Assembly (NCBI GenBank): GCA_037127255.1
Contig: JBANSL010000010.1
Coordinates: 28,724,620-28,788,619 of the forward strand
DNA from: Persicaria tinctoria
Lineage: Eukaryota > Streptophyta > Magnoliopsida > Caryophyllales > Polygonaceae
Length of the DNA: 64,000 nucleotides
Reading direction: 5' to 3'
A model generated the notes under the pieces. It saw only the letters and a program-made list of their open reading frames with translations, did no database searches and was not told the DNA's origin. Both the position numbers and the translations under genes were made by a program. Below are positions 34,988-45,399 of this stretch, piece after piece (within the stretch, counting starts at the first letter, position 1; every line of letters starts with the position of its first letter).

Positions 34988-37164
34988 AACACTTAGTATG
35001 CACATGGCTACAAGGAGGGAGATCTCTTTTCGAATCTGAGTGAGCTCATATAGGAACTCACCTGGAAGTGCAGAACAGCAAAAGGCAACAATTAAATATA
35101 CAAGAAGCCAACATGTCATAAATGATCACCTAACACATATATAAGTAATATAAATAAGTCAACTCCTAATGTTATTTATAGCATATAATATTGCACACAA
35201 GTCATCAAATTTATTCACCAAGTTAGGCAAGGTAAGTTATTTTCCCAAGATTTCTCATAACTCTTTTAAAACCTCAATTTAGATCGAATCACCATTCAAA
35301 ACGCTTTCTCAAATCATCCAAAAATCCATTATTCTTTTAAATCCACTTATTTCATTATTTTACCAAAATAAATCCGACATGGTTAGTGTATTTCCAAAAT
35401 TCCTCTTTTTTAATTTATTAAATCAACTCTGACCTTTGAAAACCTTCTTCGAAGTTCTCTTTTTAAACTTCAAGTCCAATAATAATATTATATAATATTT
35501 GATTTGCAATTTATTTAATATTTATATAATATACACAATCTTTAAAACTCATTTCTAAAAGAATTAAGTCAAACAGGATCCATTAATAAAAGATCAACCG
35601 AGCCCATTTCATGTTCTGGATTTAAAAACCAAAATTCGATAAATAGCCCAAATCAATTTAAGAAGTAGAAAGACCCAATACCCCTATAAAAATCCGGCCC
35701 AAATATCCCAAATCAAATGCTCAGCTCACTCTCGGCCAAATCTGAAAATAAAAGAGAAAGAGGGGCCCAGTGCTGGCTGACGTGGACGCGAGCTCGAGCA
35801 GGTCCCACGTCGTCTTCTTCATCAGCCTTCCCCCGTTCTCCTGGCTTGGTCGTTGCTCCGCTGCTCTCGGCCTCGCTCTCCCGACGTCGTTCTCGCTTCC
35901 TCGGCTCCGACTTCCTCTATCTCGCACCTCGCCGCTCTCGCTCTTCTATCTCTCGCTATGACCCACGGCTCGCACTCTCAGCTCCCTCGCTTACCACTCA
36001 CTCTCACCACCCCTGCTCTCGACCTCGCCGGACCCGCTCGCCCTCTCTTACTCCCGTCAGTTACTTCTATCGGATATGGAACGAAAACACACAAGTAGTC
36101 GAAAACTAGGGATGAATAGAGGTTTAGGAAGCTCACCGAAAAAATGGGCTCGATGGAGTCACCGGGGTTCCGTCGGAGGTGCGATTCGGCTCTGGAGTCT
36201 CGGGGAAGCTTGGCGAACCTGGATCGACTGTGCTTGGTTATAAAGGTGAATCCTTTGTACGGGTTCAATCGGAAAAACGGAGGAGAGAGCCCTTACCGTG
36301 GTTTTCGAAGGGAAACAGGGTGAGGAGGCAGAGTAGCGGCTCGACGACGCTCGGGAGGTGCTGGGCCGCAGCTTGGTATGAGAGGATTTGTTTGAAAATT
36401 AAAATGGAGGAGGGGAGGCTTGGCGTGGGGGCGAACAAGGAGTGTAGAAGGTCTCTCTTTCTTGTTGTTCATCTTCTCTAGATCTGAAGAAACGGAGAGA
36501 TGGAAGAGTAGTGTTTAGGGGTATGAAACAGATAGTGGAGAGGGTGAAATTGGGTATGTGTGGGTTTGATTTGCAATAAAAAAAAATAAAAAGAAAGCTT
36601 TGGAGGCATGTGGTACCGCTGAAATGAAAGTCATAAAGGGGATGAGGGGGCTGCAGATTGGCGTGGCATTTCTTGGTTGCTTGCCTAAGATGGGGGAACA
36701 TAGGGATGGAGGGAGGAAGATAGTAGGTGGATCTTTTAGCCAAAATTGGGGCAAGATTAGCTGTAGAAGGAGGGAGTGGTTGCTGCTGCTATCCGGTCAA
36801 GAGGAGAGGAAGAGGGGTTTTAGGTTATCAACCATGGGAGGAAAAAGACAAAGGTACGATGTGAACCCAAATTCAAAAATACTTGCCAAAATAAACTTCG
36901 AAACCCGCTCTCTCGGCTCATCCCGGCTCTATCAAAATAAAGTTTAAATCTTCCAATCCGAATTTAATAATGAAATCCGAACATTATTTTCCAATTCTCG
37001 GCATATGAAGGCGGGAGAAAATCTATTTTTCATAAATTTTAAAATTTAGGTGAAATCCGCTTCAAGATTTGAAAATCGATTAAATTGAGGATGAGTTTTC
37101 CTTAGAATATCTTATTAAAATTCATTTTTTTAAAAATTAAGATTTGAAAATCCGAGCCTTTACA

Positions 37165-37367
37165 AAATCTCCTAGTGGATCGACATCTTACTTACTATTG
37201 TACTAGTTATAGGTTTGAGTTTTACTTTGACGGATCAACGATAGGTTTTCCCTCCATCAGCCGCTGCGTATAATCACCCTTTTTCCGCGTGTTTATTCGG
37301 CCTCCACCAAGGGAGTTGCCGCCTCTAGCATTGGTGGTTCTCCTGGGCGCTCGCTGCTGGTGTCGTC
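37165..37367. other. Short unclassified stretch between LARD and the next LTR
   Basis: No gene or repeat partner recognised. Its first bases, AAATC, may be the LARD target duplication. Confidence 0.3.
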
Positions 37368-39096
37368 TGATGTGCGCTTAATTTTCCATGTTTTGCATTA
37401 ACTTTTATATCGAATTCTTTACATATTAATATTTCTAGGTTTGAATAATACAAAATTTGTGTAGTTTATGCTTATTCGTCAATTATGGAGATCTACACTA
37501 GTTCTTGTTTAATATTACAGAAATTGAGACATTTTCGGAGCAATTCGGAGCACTGGAATTCAAGTTGGAAAACCACTCGACGTCCACTGTAGAGTCACTC
37601 GACTCAACGTCGAATTGAAGTTAGAGGCAGACACTGAGCAGAAGCAAGGAACAGAGCACTCAACGACCGGACTAGATGTCGAATATCACACTCGATGTCG
37701 AGTGGAAACCTCACTTGACACACATATATCCGGAGCTGAGACCGAGTGCAACAGATCGAGAAGCAGAACATGAGTCGATGTTGAGTCACCAAACTCGATG
37801 TTGAGTGAAAGAGAAGCCAAGGTCGAGTGAAGCTGAGCCAGGACACAAAGATGACTCGACGTCGAGTCGTTGACTCAGTGGATTACAATGACGAGTCCGA
37901 GTCCGATTTAGTAATTCCCTAATTTAGCAAATGATATTTTATCAACACTTGGAAGACTTTATCCTATTTAGTAATTTCCGAATTTATCAAGGGGGAGTTT
38001 TAATTATTTTATTTATTTAATTTTTTTAAACATTTATCATTAGAATTTAGATAGATAGAAAAAGATATAGATATAGTTGTTCTTTCCTTGGATAGCAAGG
38101 GGTAAGCACTATAAATAAAGCCTAGGGGGCTGGTTTTTATTCATTCCAATTTACATTCAATTTCATATATTAGAGAGTAGAGAGAGAGCTAGAGCCGAGT
38201 AAGGTTGGAGCGAGACGAGACGTTGTGGCTTTGTTCAGTTGTAAGCTTTCGTTTATTTTAATGCAATTAGTTATTTCCTTTATAAATTTAATGTCTGTTA
38301 CCATGATGAGAAGCAAGTAGTCACCCTACTTCTAGAGTCGGAGTGAGCCCGACGGAAACCATGTAGGGTTATGCATCAAAGGTATGATTTTTATATGCGA
38401 TTTTATCTTCTATCCCGATTTTGCATGATTCTTCTACGAAAGTAGTAGGTGATCCTTATTTGTGTTATTGAAGTGAAAATGATCTTAATATAAATTTGGA
38501 TTAATTATATGAAAAGGGTAGTAACAATTAGAGTTTATGCAAAAGTCACTATATTCTTAATTGTTAATGACAAAAGTTATTTGATGAAAAGGCATAATCT
38601 TTTATAACTTGGAATAATTCTTACATGGTTATTGTTGTGGCGTTGAATCCCCGATCTTGCAAGTCTTTTAGTTAATTGATAAAACCCTAAATCCGTGTTA
38701 TTTCTACTCACATATCTTCTTATCCATCCTCATTATCTTCGGACATCTTTTCCGACTTTATTTTCTTGCAAGGTTACAATTTATTTGCACTGACGTACTC
38801 GACATCGATTACCTGAGTCGACATCGAGTGCCACCACTCGACGTCGAGTCTTCCTTGTCTTCGGTTGTGTTGTTTTACAGGAACTCGACAGCTTGGGTCG
38901 ACATCGAGTCAGTCTTCTGGTCGACATCAGGGGAGATTTTTGACTGATTAGGCGAGCGCTGACACGCTTCCTCGTGGATACGATTCTGATTCCCTACCAC
39001 TACAACGGGAGGGTTTCTTGTATTTTATTTGCTTGGACATGGAGTTGGTTTAGTTTATATTTCATATTTATTTCATAACTAGTTTCCTTCTTAACA
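37368..39096 (+). mobile_element. LTR of the TCGA-array family, diverged subfamily (TCGACGTCGA/TCGATGTCGA), no clear TSD
   Basis: 1729 bp, from TGATGTGCGC to TTCTTAACA. It has the same layout: U3 array 37570-37870, TATA-like CTATAAATAAAG near 38110, conserved leader block, U5 array 38795-38940. Flanks TCGTC and CTGTT do not match, so it may be a recombinant or have lost its TSD. No internal sequence is attached. Confidence 0.82.
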
Positions 39097-39311
39097 CTGT
39101 TCGGGGGCTATGCTTGGCTGTTGACGTTGCCTGGCCAATGGATGGGGATGTAGCTTCATCCTGTGGGCCCTTTCCATCATCCTTTGGCCCCAAGGCAAAA
39201 GCCTTAGACCCAAAGCAACCCTATATTAAAAAAAAATTGTTGGCTTCATATTTTTTTATGAAACTATATTAATATATAATATTAAATAAACAAAAATCCC
39301 GCTAGGGTTAG
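39097..39311. other. Unclassified stretch between two LTRs
   Basis: Contains an A-rich run near 39226 and a short repeated AAAATCCCGCT.AGG word (39294, 39315). No gene seen. Confidence 0.3.
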
Positions 39312-39381
39312 TTAAAATCCCGCTTAGGTTTTTGGTGCATTTCGGTTCAGGCAGTGTGGGCTCTACGTTTGGCAGGACTGG

Positions 39382-40112
39382 TGATGTCCACTAAAGTGAC
39401 CATGTTTCTATGCATATTTTAGCTCCGTATTCTTATTACTTTTCATATTTCGGGTTGGGAATATGTTGAAATTGTGTAGTATATGCTTATTCGTCAATTA
39501 TAGAGGTCTACACAAGTTTTGGTTTAATATTACAGGATTTGGAGCCATTCTGAAACGAAACCAAAGGACGAGATTCTACTCGATGTCGACTAAGCATTAC
39601 TCGATGTCGACTACAACTAAGAGCAGAGCAAGTCGAGGACAGAAGACGCATCTAGCTCGAGTTCGAAGACTATTCGACGTCGACAAGTTTACTCGACGTC
39701 GACCACTACTGAACCACACCCGAGCTCGAGGAGAGAAATTCACTCGACACACTGAAGCCAGCTCGAGGACGACAATTCTACTCGACGTCGACAAGAACTG
39801 GTCGACGTCGATTATGCTATTTTGGGCCGAAAATCTGTTGGACCATTCCGAGCATATGTGGACAACTTGGGCACGAAGCAAGGTGGGATCCATCCAATTC
39901 TATCAGGATCTATCCATGGAAGAGAGGATTTATCCACCACATGAAGATTTAGATATTTACCTTTTAGATAAATGTTCCTTTTATTTACGTTTTATCTTTA
40001 GAAATAGATAGATATTCCTTATCTAGAATAGCTAGGATTGGAAGCCTATAAATAAAGCCTATAGGGCTGATTTTTATTCATTCAATTCTAGAGAAGGAGA
40101 AGAGGTAGCAAT

Positions 40113-40177
<65 letters not shown>

Positions 40178-41070
40178 GGCCGAGTGAAGTTGTGAAGCGA
40201 GAGCGGAATTGGCTTCGTTCGGTTGTAAGCTTTTATTTAGTTTATTAATGCAAAGTTATTTCCTTTTATTATTAATGTCTTTTCCTACGATGAAGAGCGA
40301 GTAGTCCACCTACTTCTAGGGTTGGGGTGAGCCCGATGATAGCCAAGCTTGTTTGAGGTAAATATTCGACCTTTATTATGTGTTGATCATCCACTGCCTT
40401 TGATGTGTTCATTACCTATATAATAGATATCCATGCTAACAACTTGGATTATAAACATAAAATTGGTAGATACAATTAGGGTTTCTTGAAAGAGTTGTCT
40501 AATTGTTGGAAAAGGTGAAAGCTTAATCCTTTGATGAGATTGCATGATTATTTTTCTTATTCTTGCTCTATGCATGTTTGGTTATCGTTGTCACAGACCC
40601 CGATCTTGGAAGTTTTCATTCATATAGTTGTTTGTTCCAAAATTTGCAATTCGTTTGTTACTGTTCTCTACTCGACATCGACTAAGCCTAGTCGACGTCG
40701 ACCGCTGATTCCTCGATCTAGAAAGATTGCTGTTGCTTGTGTCTCTGCAATACTCGACAGGCTACTCGAGATTGACCAACCTACTCGACGTCAAGTAAGG
40801 CTTGTCGACGTCGACCACTCCAGTGACTTCTGTTTGCTCGAAATTGACTGTACTGACCCCTGTAGACTACAACCTAGTCGAGGTCGAGTACCCTGAGTTG
40901 ACTTATGCCCGTGATATTTGCCGCTGTTTGAGATCTGATGATACGCTTCCTCGAGGATCAATCCCGACTTCCTGTTGCTACATCGGGAGGAAGTCTTGTA
41001 ATCATTTGCGTGGGCAGAATCCGGTTTGATTTATTTTATTATATTTTGAACTCGATTTCCTCCTACAACA
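39382..41070 (+). mobile_element. Solo LTR of the TCGA-array family, TSD ACTGG
   Basis: 1689 bp, from TGATGTCC to TCCTACAACA, flanked by ACTGG at 39377-39381 and 41071-41075. The uninterrupted site GACTGGACTTTC is seen in the paired repeat near 46017. Arrays (39580-39815 and 40670-40895) mostly use TCGACGTCGA and TCGATGTCGA. A (GA)n run sits in the leader. Confidence 0.93.
40117..40173 (+). repeat. (GA)n microsatellite in the LTR leader
   Basis: About 28 GA units just downstream of the TATA region of the LTR. Other copies have short GAGAGA words here, and the minus-strand copy near 60 kb has (CT)19 at the same site. Confidence 0.95.
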
Positions 41071-41457
41071 ACTGGACTTTCTTTACGTGTGATGGGGTTA
41101 TGGCAATCGGAGTTGGGGCAGGCTGGGGCCGTGACAGTGTGTACCGAGGCGTCTCCTTTTTCCGGAATGTTTTTTCCTTGGAGGTTCGTCTTCACTGCCC
41201 ACAGGTGTCTTCTGATGTGTTGCTGACATGCGGTGCTGCCGCCAGGGAGTGCTTGGCTTTTGTCTTTCGTCTACGTCATCATCCTTTCGGTCTGGGTGTT
41301 TTTAGTTTTGCCTTTGTAGTGTGTTATTGCTTGTATCTGGCACCATCTTTGTATTTTGTGTTTGTTAATTAGACGGTTTTCCGTATGCCAACTTGTCGGC
41401 CTTCGAGGTTCAAGTTTGTCTGACCTCGATTTTTTACCTAATCAAAAAATAATAATA

Positions 41458-41775
41458 ATAAATTATTAATGACCTCTTACTCTAGTGGTAAGGTAAATGT
41501 AGCCATTGCAAAATTGGTGGGTGCTCAAACCTTCATTGACTAATTTGGTACGGTGAGCCCATCTGTTGGTCTCCGATATCTTTCCCTCTATCGAACCCTT
41601 TAAACCCTTATCTTCCTTTTCCGGCAGCAGTCTTTCCATCGGTTGCCTTGCGAGATGGCCCTTCTGTTGCTTGAGCCGGTTGCAGTCTTTCATGGCACTA
41701 TCTTCCAAGTCTCACTCCCGGTTTTCTTGCGTCGGGCTTGCTTCGGGTTTGTCTTGGGCCCCAAGGTGATCCGGG
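41458..41775. other. Unclassified stretch with tRNA-like words, left flank of the hAT
   Basis: No gene. 41472-41535 contains TCTAGTGGTAAGG and GGTGCTCAAACC, spaced somewhat like A- and B-boxes of a tRNA-derived SINE, but the match is weak. The last eight bases (41768-41775) form the hAT target duplication. Confidence 0.3.
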
Positions 41776-42017
41776 TAGGCGTGTCAACCCGTGACCCGGC
41801 GGGTCGTACGGGTAGGCGGGTGGGGACGGGTAGCGGGTTAGGGTTAGGGTCGGGGATTTGTAACCCGGTGACCCGGCGGGTCGACCCGCCGGGTCGGCCT
41901 ATTTTCAAAAAATTTAGCCGTTGCCGTGGGGCCCACAGGTCGGAGAATTTAGAAAGAGAGGGATGTGGTTTCTCTCGCTTTTGGAATAGTGGGCCTCCCA
42001 CTGGGGGCCCGCACGAC

Positions 42018-42079
42018 GGGCTATTAGCTCAGCGGTAGAGCGCGCCCCTGATAATTTCGTCGTTGTGCCTGGGCTGTGA
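42018..42079 (+). other. Plastid-derived fragment: trnI-GAU 5' exon and intron start
   Basis: GGGCTATTAGCTCAG followed by GGTAGAGCGCGCCCCTGATAA is the 5' half of chloroplast tRNA-Ile(GAU). The following bases, including CGTCGTTGTGCCTGGGCTGTGA, match the start of its group II intron as I remember it, with few differences. The similarity stops at about 42079. No 3' exon is present, so it is not a functional tRNA. It lies inside the hAT. Confidence 0.85.
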
Positions 42080-42113
42080 TAACGACTAGCTGAGTGGGAG
42101 CTTAGGCTCGGGG

Positions 42114-42122
42114 CTATAAATA
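42114..42122 (+). promoter_or_regulatory. TATA box upstream of the small BED-like gene
   Basis: CTATAAATA about 96 bp before the ATG at 42218, a normal distance for a plant promoter plus leader. Confidence 0.55.
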
Positions 42123-42217
42123 GCCGACTCCTTCATGGCACAAATCATATATATTCCCATCCAATCCATCAATCACCGATATATCAATTTTATTTCAAAA
42201 GCTCGTAAGTCGTAATC

Positions 42218-42457
42218 ATGTCCGACGCAGCTAGATCCGGTGACAACCTTCGTGCGGCGTTGTTCCGGGATCATTACGAGAAGATGGAGCAAGCCGGATC
42301 TAAGTTCGAAGCCGTTTGTCGTCATTTCGGTCACAAGTACAAGGTGACAAATAACCTTGGATATGATAATTTGAAGCTTCACATCACCAAGAAGCACCCC
42401 GATAAGATCAAGAACGATGGCGCATCGGGCTCGAGTGGGATGAGTGGTGGTAACTAG
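42218..42457 (+). CDS. Small BED-zinc-finger-like protein encoded inside the hAT
   Basis: 79 codons, complete, ATG to TAG. Residues about 33-60 (VCRHFGHKY...LKLHITKKHP) resemble the second half of a BED finger. The H-X4-H is present, but of the usual C-X2-C pair only the first Cys is found (C-R-H-F). The tail is Gly/Ser-rich. It has its own TATA box upstream and an AATAAA at 42609-42614 downstream, so it looks like a separate transcription unit in the same direction as the transposase. It might be a duplicated transposase DNA-binding exon, active as a regulator, or only a relic. Function is unknown. Confidence 0.55.
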   Translation: MSDAARSGDNLRAALFRDHYEKMEQAGSKFEAVCRHFGHKYKVTNNLGYDNLKLHITKKHPDKIKNDGASGSSGMSGGN

Positions 42458-42887
42458 TCTAGTATTCCTAAGTCCTAATCCTAAGTAGTGAGTATTGTAG
42501 TTATGTAGTAAGTTTATGTTTTATGTTTTTAACTTTTTATGTTATGTGAATCGGTGGATCATGGATGTGAGTCGTGATTTGTGAACTTGTATTCGTATGT
42601 CGGTTTACAATAAACTTATGTTTGAATGATTCAAACTTCAAAGAATAGTGTTTTATAAGATAATTTGTTTAGTAATTACCTAACAACTTAGAAAAAATTA
42701 CCTAAACATTACATATTAAATATAAAATGTTAAAAAAATAAAAAAACTCAATAAAATTAATTGGAAACTCGACATATAAATTTAATTACAAGTTAAGATA
42801 ATTTTGTAGAAGCCAAACAACACCCAAAAAAAGGGCAACGGCTAGTTTCCAACGGTCGGTAACGAGCCATATCGGCTCGGTTTGGCC
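42458..42887 (+). other. 3' flank of the small gene and promoter region of the transposase
   Basis: AT-rich, non-coding. A poly(A) signal AATAAA is at 42609-42614, then an A/T-rich spacer. At 42838-42880 comes a GC-richer proximal promoter leading to the second TATA box. Confidence 0.5.
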
Positions 42888-42896
42888 CTATAAATA
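42888..42896 (+). promoter_or_regulatory. TATA box upstream of the hAT transposase
   Basis: CTATAAATA, 162 bp before the ATG at 43058, followed by a CT-rich leader (42900-43050) typical of plant 5' untranslated regions. Confidence 0.6.
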
Positions 42897-43057
42897 CCCC
42901 TTTTCCCTCCCATTTTCAACCCACACCTCACTCATCTCCTATTCTCCTCTAATCTCATCTTCATCTCTCTAATCGCTCTCTAATCGCTCGATCTTGTCTC
43001 TCGTAGTCCCGGTTTCCTAATCTCTCTCTTAAATCTCCTAAATCTGTAAAATTCAAA

Positions 43058-45399
43058 ATGTCGGGTGTCTTCAACCGAATTACCCGGGGTCGCAAGAGTG
43101 TTAGTGGAGCCCCATCTTCATCGACCCCAAGTGTTGGAGGCGGAGCCGCCGACTCGAACCCGACGGCGACACCAAGCCTTCGGCGAAGTGCATCGGTCTC
43201 GGCGACGAGCGGATCCCGATGTCTTCGAGATGATGCTCTTCTAGCCGACCACGTCGAAGAGATAATGGAGGAGGAGGAGGCCAAGCCCGAGGGGACCCCC
43301 AAGCCGGAACTCCAACAATTCCGACCCAAGAGTTCGGGTTCCCCGCCGAAGGGAGCCAAGGAACTCCGGCCGATGGCGACCCTATTACTACGGCGGAAGT
43401 TCGAGCCGCTACTTTCAAGTATTGGTTCACGAAGGGGCCTAGAGAGACGGCTTGAGAGGAAACGAGTTGCGCAGCCAAGTGCAATTTTTGCGGCATGGTC
43501 TACAAGCACAAGAAGGGAGGCGGATATGGGAACTACGATCGCCATATCCGATCGAAGCATCCCGAAAAGCTCAGCCTCGCCAAAGGACAAACTCAACTAA
43601 CCGGGTACGCATCTTCTTCCTCTCAACCCATTTGTTTATGGTCTTATGATTATCGTAGTTATCATGATAACTATGCGGAAATGATAGCTGCCGAGGGTTT
43701 AGCTTATAGTTTTTCCCAACGTTTATGTTTCTATGATTTTATTAGACGAAATGTTCAACCTGCATGGCAAGGTATTAGTTGAAAAATGGTTAAGAGGAAA
43801 ATACTTAGACGGTATAACACCCATAAAAAAGAATTAATCGAATATTTTCACAAAAACCATGATTTACATGTTTCGATTTGTAGTGACATTCGGACCGACC
43901 ATTGGCAACATCACTCATACATGGGTGTTACTTGTCATTGGATTGATCAACGTTTTCAATTGCAAAAACGTGTTTTAGCTTTTCGAGTTTTCGACGAAGC
44001 ACACACGGCACGAAACATAGCACGTGTCCTTTTAAACGTTTTACAAGAATATAGATTGACTAAAAGAGTTTTTAGTATCGGTTTTGACAATGGTTCTGCA
44101 AACACCGCATCTATCCCGGAATTAATCCAAAAATGTCAGCCTGGGATAGGCGGTAAGTTTTTCCACATTCGTTGCGCCCCTCACATTTTAAACTTATGTG
44201 TAAGATGGTTTAAACTATTTACAATCTGTTGTTGAACCAATTCGATTTGTTTTGCGGACACTTTGGCGAAGCAAACAACTTCGCCAACAATCGAGCGCTT
44301 ATTGTTGCTCACACCAAACTCGCCCAAAACAGTTCCCCAAGGATGTTTGCACTCGGTGGAACTCGACTTACAAAATGATTTATGATTCCATCGCTTACAA
44401 GGAACTTCTTTTCGGTTTTGCAACACAAAACATCGAAGGGTCAAACATCTTTGCGGAGGTTTGGACTCAGGGCCGAGATGTTGTGGAGGTTTTCAAAGTT
44501 TTTTACCACGCAACTCGGACTTTCAGCCACGTTTACATGCCTACATCAAACCTTTTTTATTTTATTGCAATGAATGTAGCAATAGCCCTTCAAGACGGGA
44601 TTAACGTGCCATCCATTTCCGAAGCCACTTTGGAGATGCGGCGGAAATGGGCCGCATATTACAAAGTTATACCCGACATTTTCCTCGTAGCGTGTTGTTT
44701 CGACCCTAGATATAAATTAAACGGGGTTCAAAAGTTTTTAGAAAACTATTTTCCGACTTTAGGAATTGAGGAAGATCCCGATTGCAATGTTCCAATTATA
44801 GTTGCTAGGGTTAGAGGATTATTAGAACAATTATATACTGAATATTCGACGGGCGATAGAGCGCCCTCCGGTGGTCCTCCCGTGCCTTCCAGTTCAAGCG
44901 GGTCACGAACTAGCATCACCGCTAGAACTAAGGCACTTGCCCAAGTTATCTTTGGGTCAAAGAGGTCGAGATCTTCATCGAGCCCCCACTCGGAGCTCGA
45001 GGAATATTTGTCCACTAACTTTGATTTTCTCAGCGATGAAGAAGAAGATTTCGATGTCCTTGAGTGGTGGAGCCGTTCCGAAAGACAAAGATTCCCGATG
45101 TTGCAGGTAATCGCCCAACAAATACTTGGGGCGCCTTGCTCCACCTTAGGCTCGAACAGCTTTTCAGTCGCGGAGGTCAGATTCTTTCGTAGAAGAGATC
45201 AAGGTTGCTTCCTGAGAACCTCGAAGGCTAAGTTTGCCTTGCAGATTAGAAGAAGGCGGATATGCGAATGCAGAAGAACATCTTGGGGACTGATTTCGAG
45301 GATGATGACGGAGTAGATACAGAGTCCGTTGGGAGCTCCATTGACGGCGCGGTCACAGATGGCTTAGGGGGTGGAGGGTCCGACGATCAAGAAGACTAG
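43058..45399 (+). pseudogene. hAT transposase, multiply broken
   Basis: Cuts and rejoins hAT ends. In order: Ser/Gly-rich and acidic N-terminus; BED finger CNFCGMVYKHKKGG...DRHIRSKHP around 43480-43560; RNase H-like core with SDIRTDHW and SIGFDNGSAN (the hAT D-D region); HIRCAPHILNLCV; CTRWNSTYKM; and the C-terminal hATC dimerisation region (LEWWSRSERQRFP, then LFSRGGQILS in another frame), ending at TAG 45397-45399. Lesions: a frame change near 43300, TGA 43453-43455, TGA 43780-43782, a frame change near 44208, another near 45145, then stops. Several stops could be CGA-to-TGA changes. Confidence 0.88.

Larger units (their letters stand above)
9818..37164 (-). mobile_element. Non-coding LTR element (LARD-type), minus strand, enlarged by nested insertions
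   Basis: Two LTRs (9818-14769 and 22946-37164) begin TGTAACG and end CTTTACA. After subtracting insertions they are 3078 and 3074 bp. The right LTR is the 5' LTR, because next to it at 22941-22930 the minus strand reads TGGTATCAGAGC, the tRNA-iMet primer site. Next to the left LTR the minus strand has the purine-rich AGAGGTGGATGA. The 5-bp flanks are AAATG and AAATC, a TSD with one mismatch. The internal region (14770-22945, about 6.1 kb after removing a solo LTR) shows no gag or pol. Originally about 12.2 kb. Confidence 0.85.
22946..37164 (-). repeat. 5' LTR of the LARD element, split by the Athila-like element
   Basis: LTR sequence occupies 22946-23847 and 34993-37164. The break point corresponds to a continuous stretch near 10737 in the other LTR. 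The ends TGTAACGG and GCCTTTACA match the partner. Confidence 0.85.
39312..41457 (+). mobile_element. Poly(A)-tailed retroelement 3' end (LINE-like), copy A, interrupted by an LTR
   Basis: 39312-39381 plus 41071-41457 match 45955-46400 colinearly, including GACGGTTTTCCGTATGCC and an A-rich tail (41443-41457). A genomic 3' A-tail and two 3'-coincident copies suggest a non-LTR retrotransposon, but no RT domain is present, so the LINE label is tentative. The solo LTR at 39382-41070 splits it. Confidence 0.5.

Noticed and set aside
37363..39101. TSD for the LTR at 37368-39096
   Set aside because: TCGTC and CTGTT do not match, and shifting the borders does not improve it.
41831..41850. Telomere-like GGGTTAGGGTTAGGGT
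   Set aside because: Only two units within a GC-rich hAT subterminal region; not a telomeric array (plant repeat is TTTAGGG).
42018..42079. A working tRNA-Ile gene
   Set aside because: Only the 5' exon and the start of the intron are present; the 3' half is missing.
42961..43596. 211-aa frame opposite the hAT transposase start
   Set aside because: Shadow of the GC-rich transposase N-terminus; the plus strand has the promoter, leader and family motifs.
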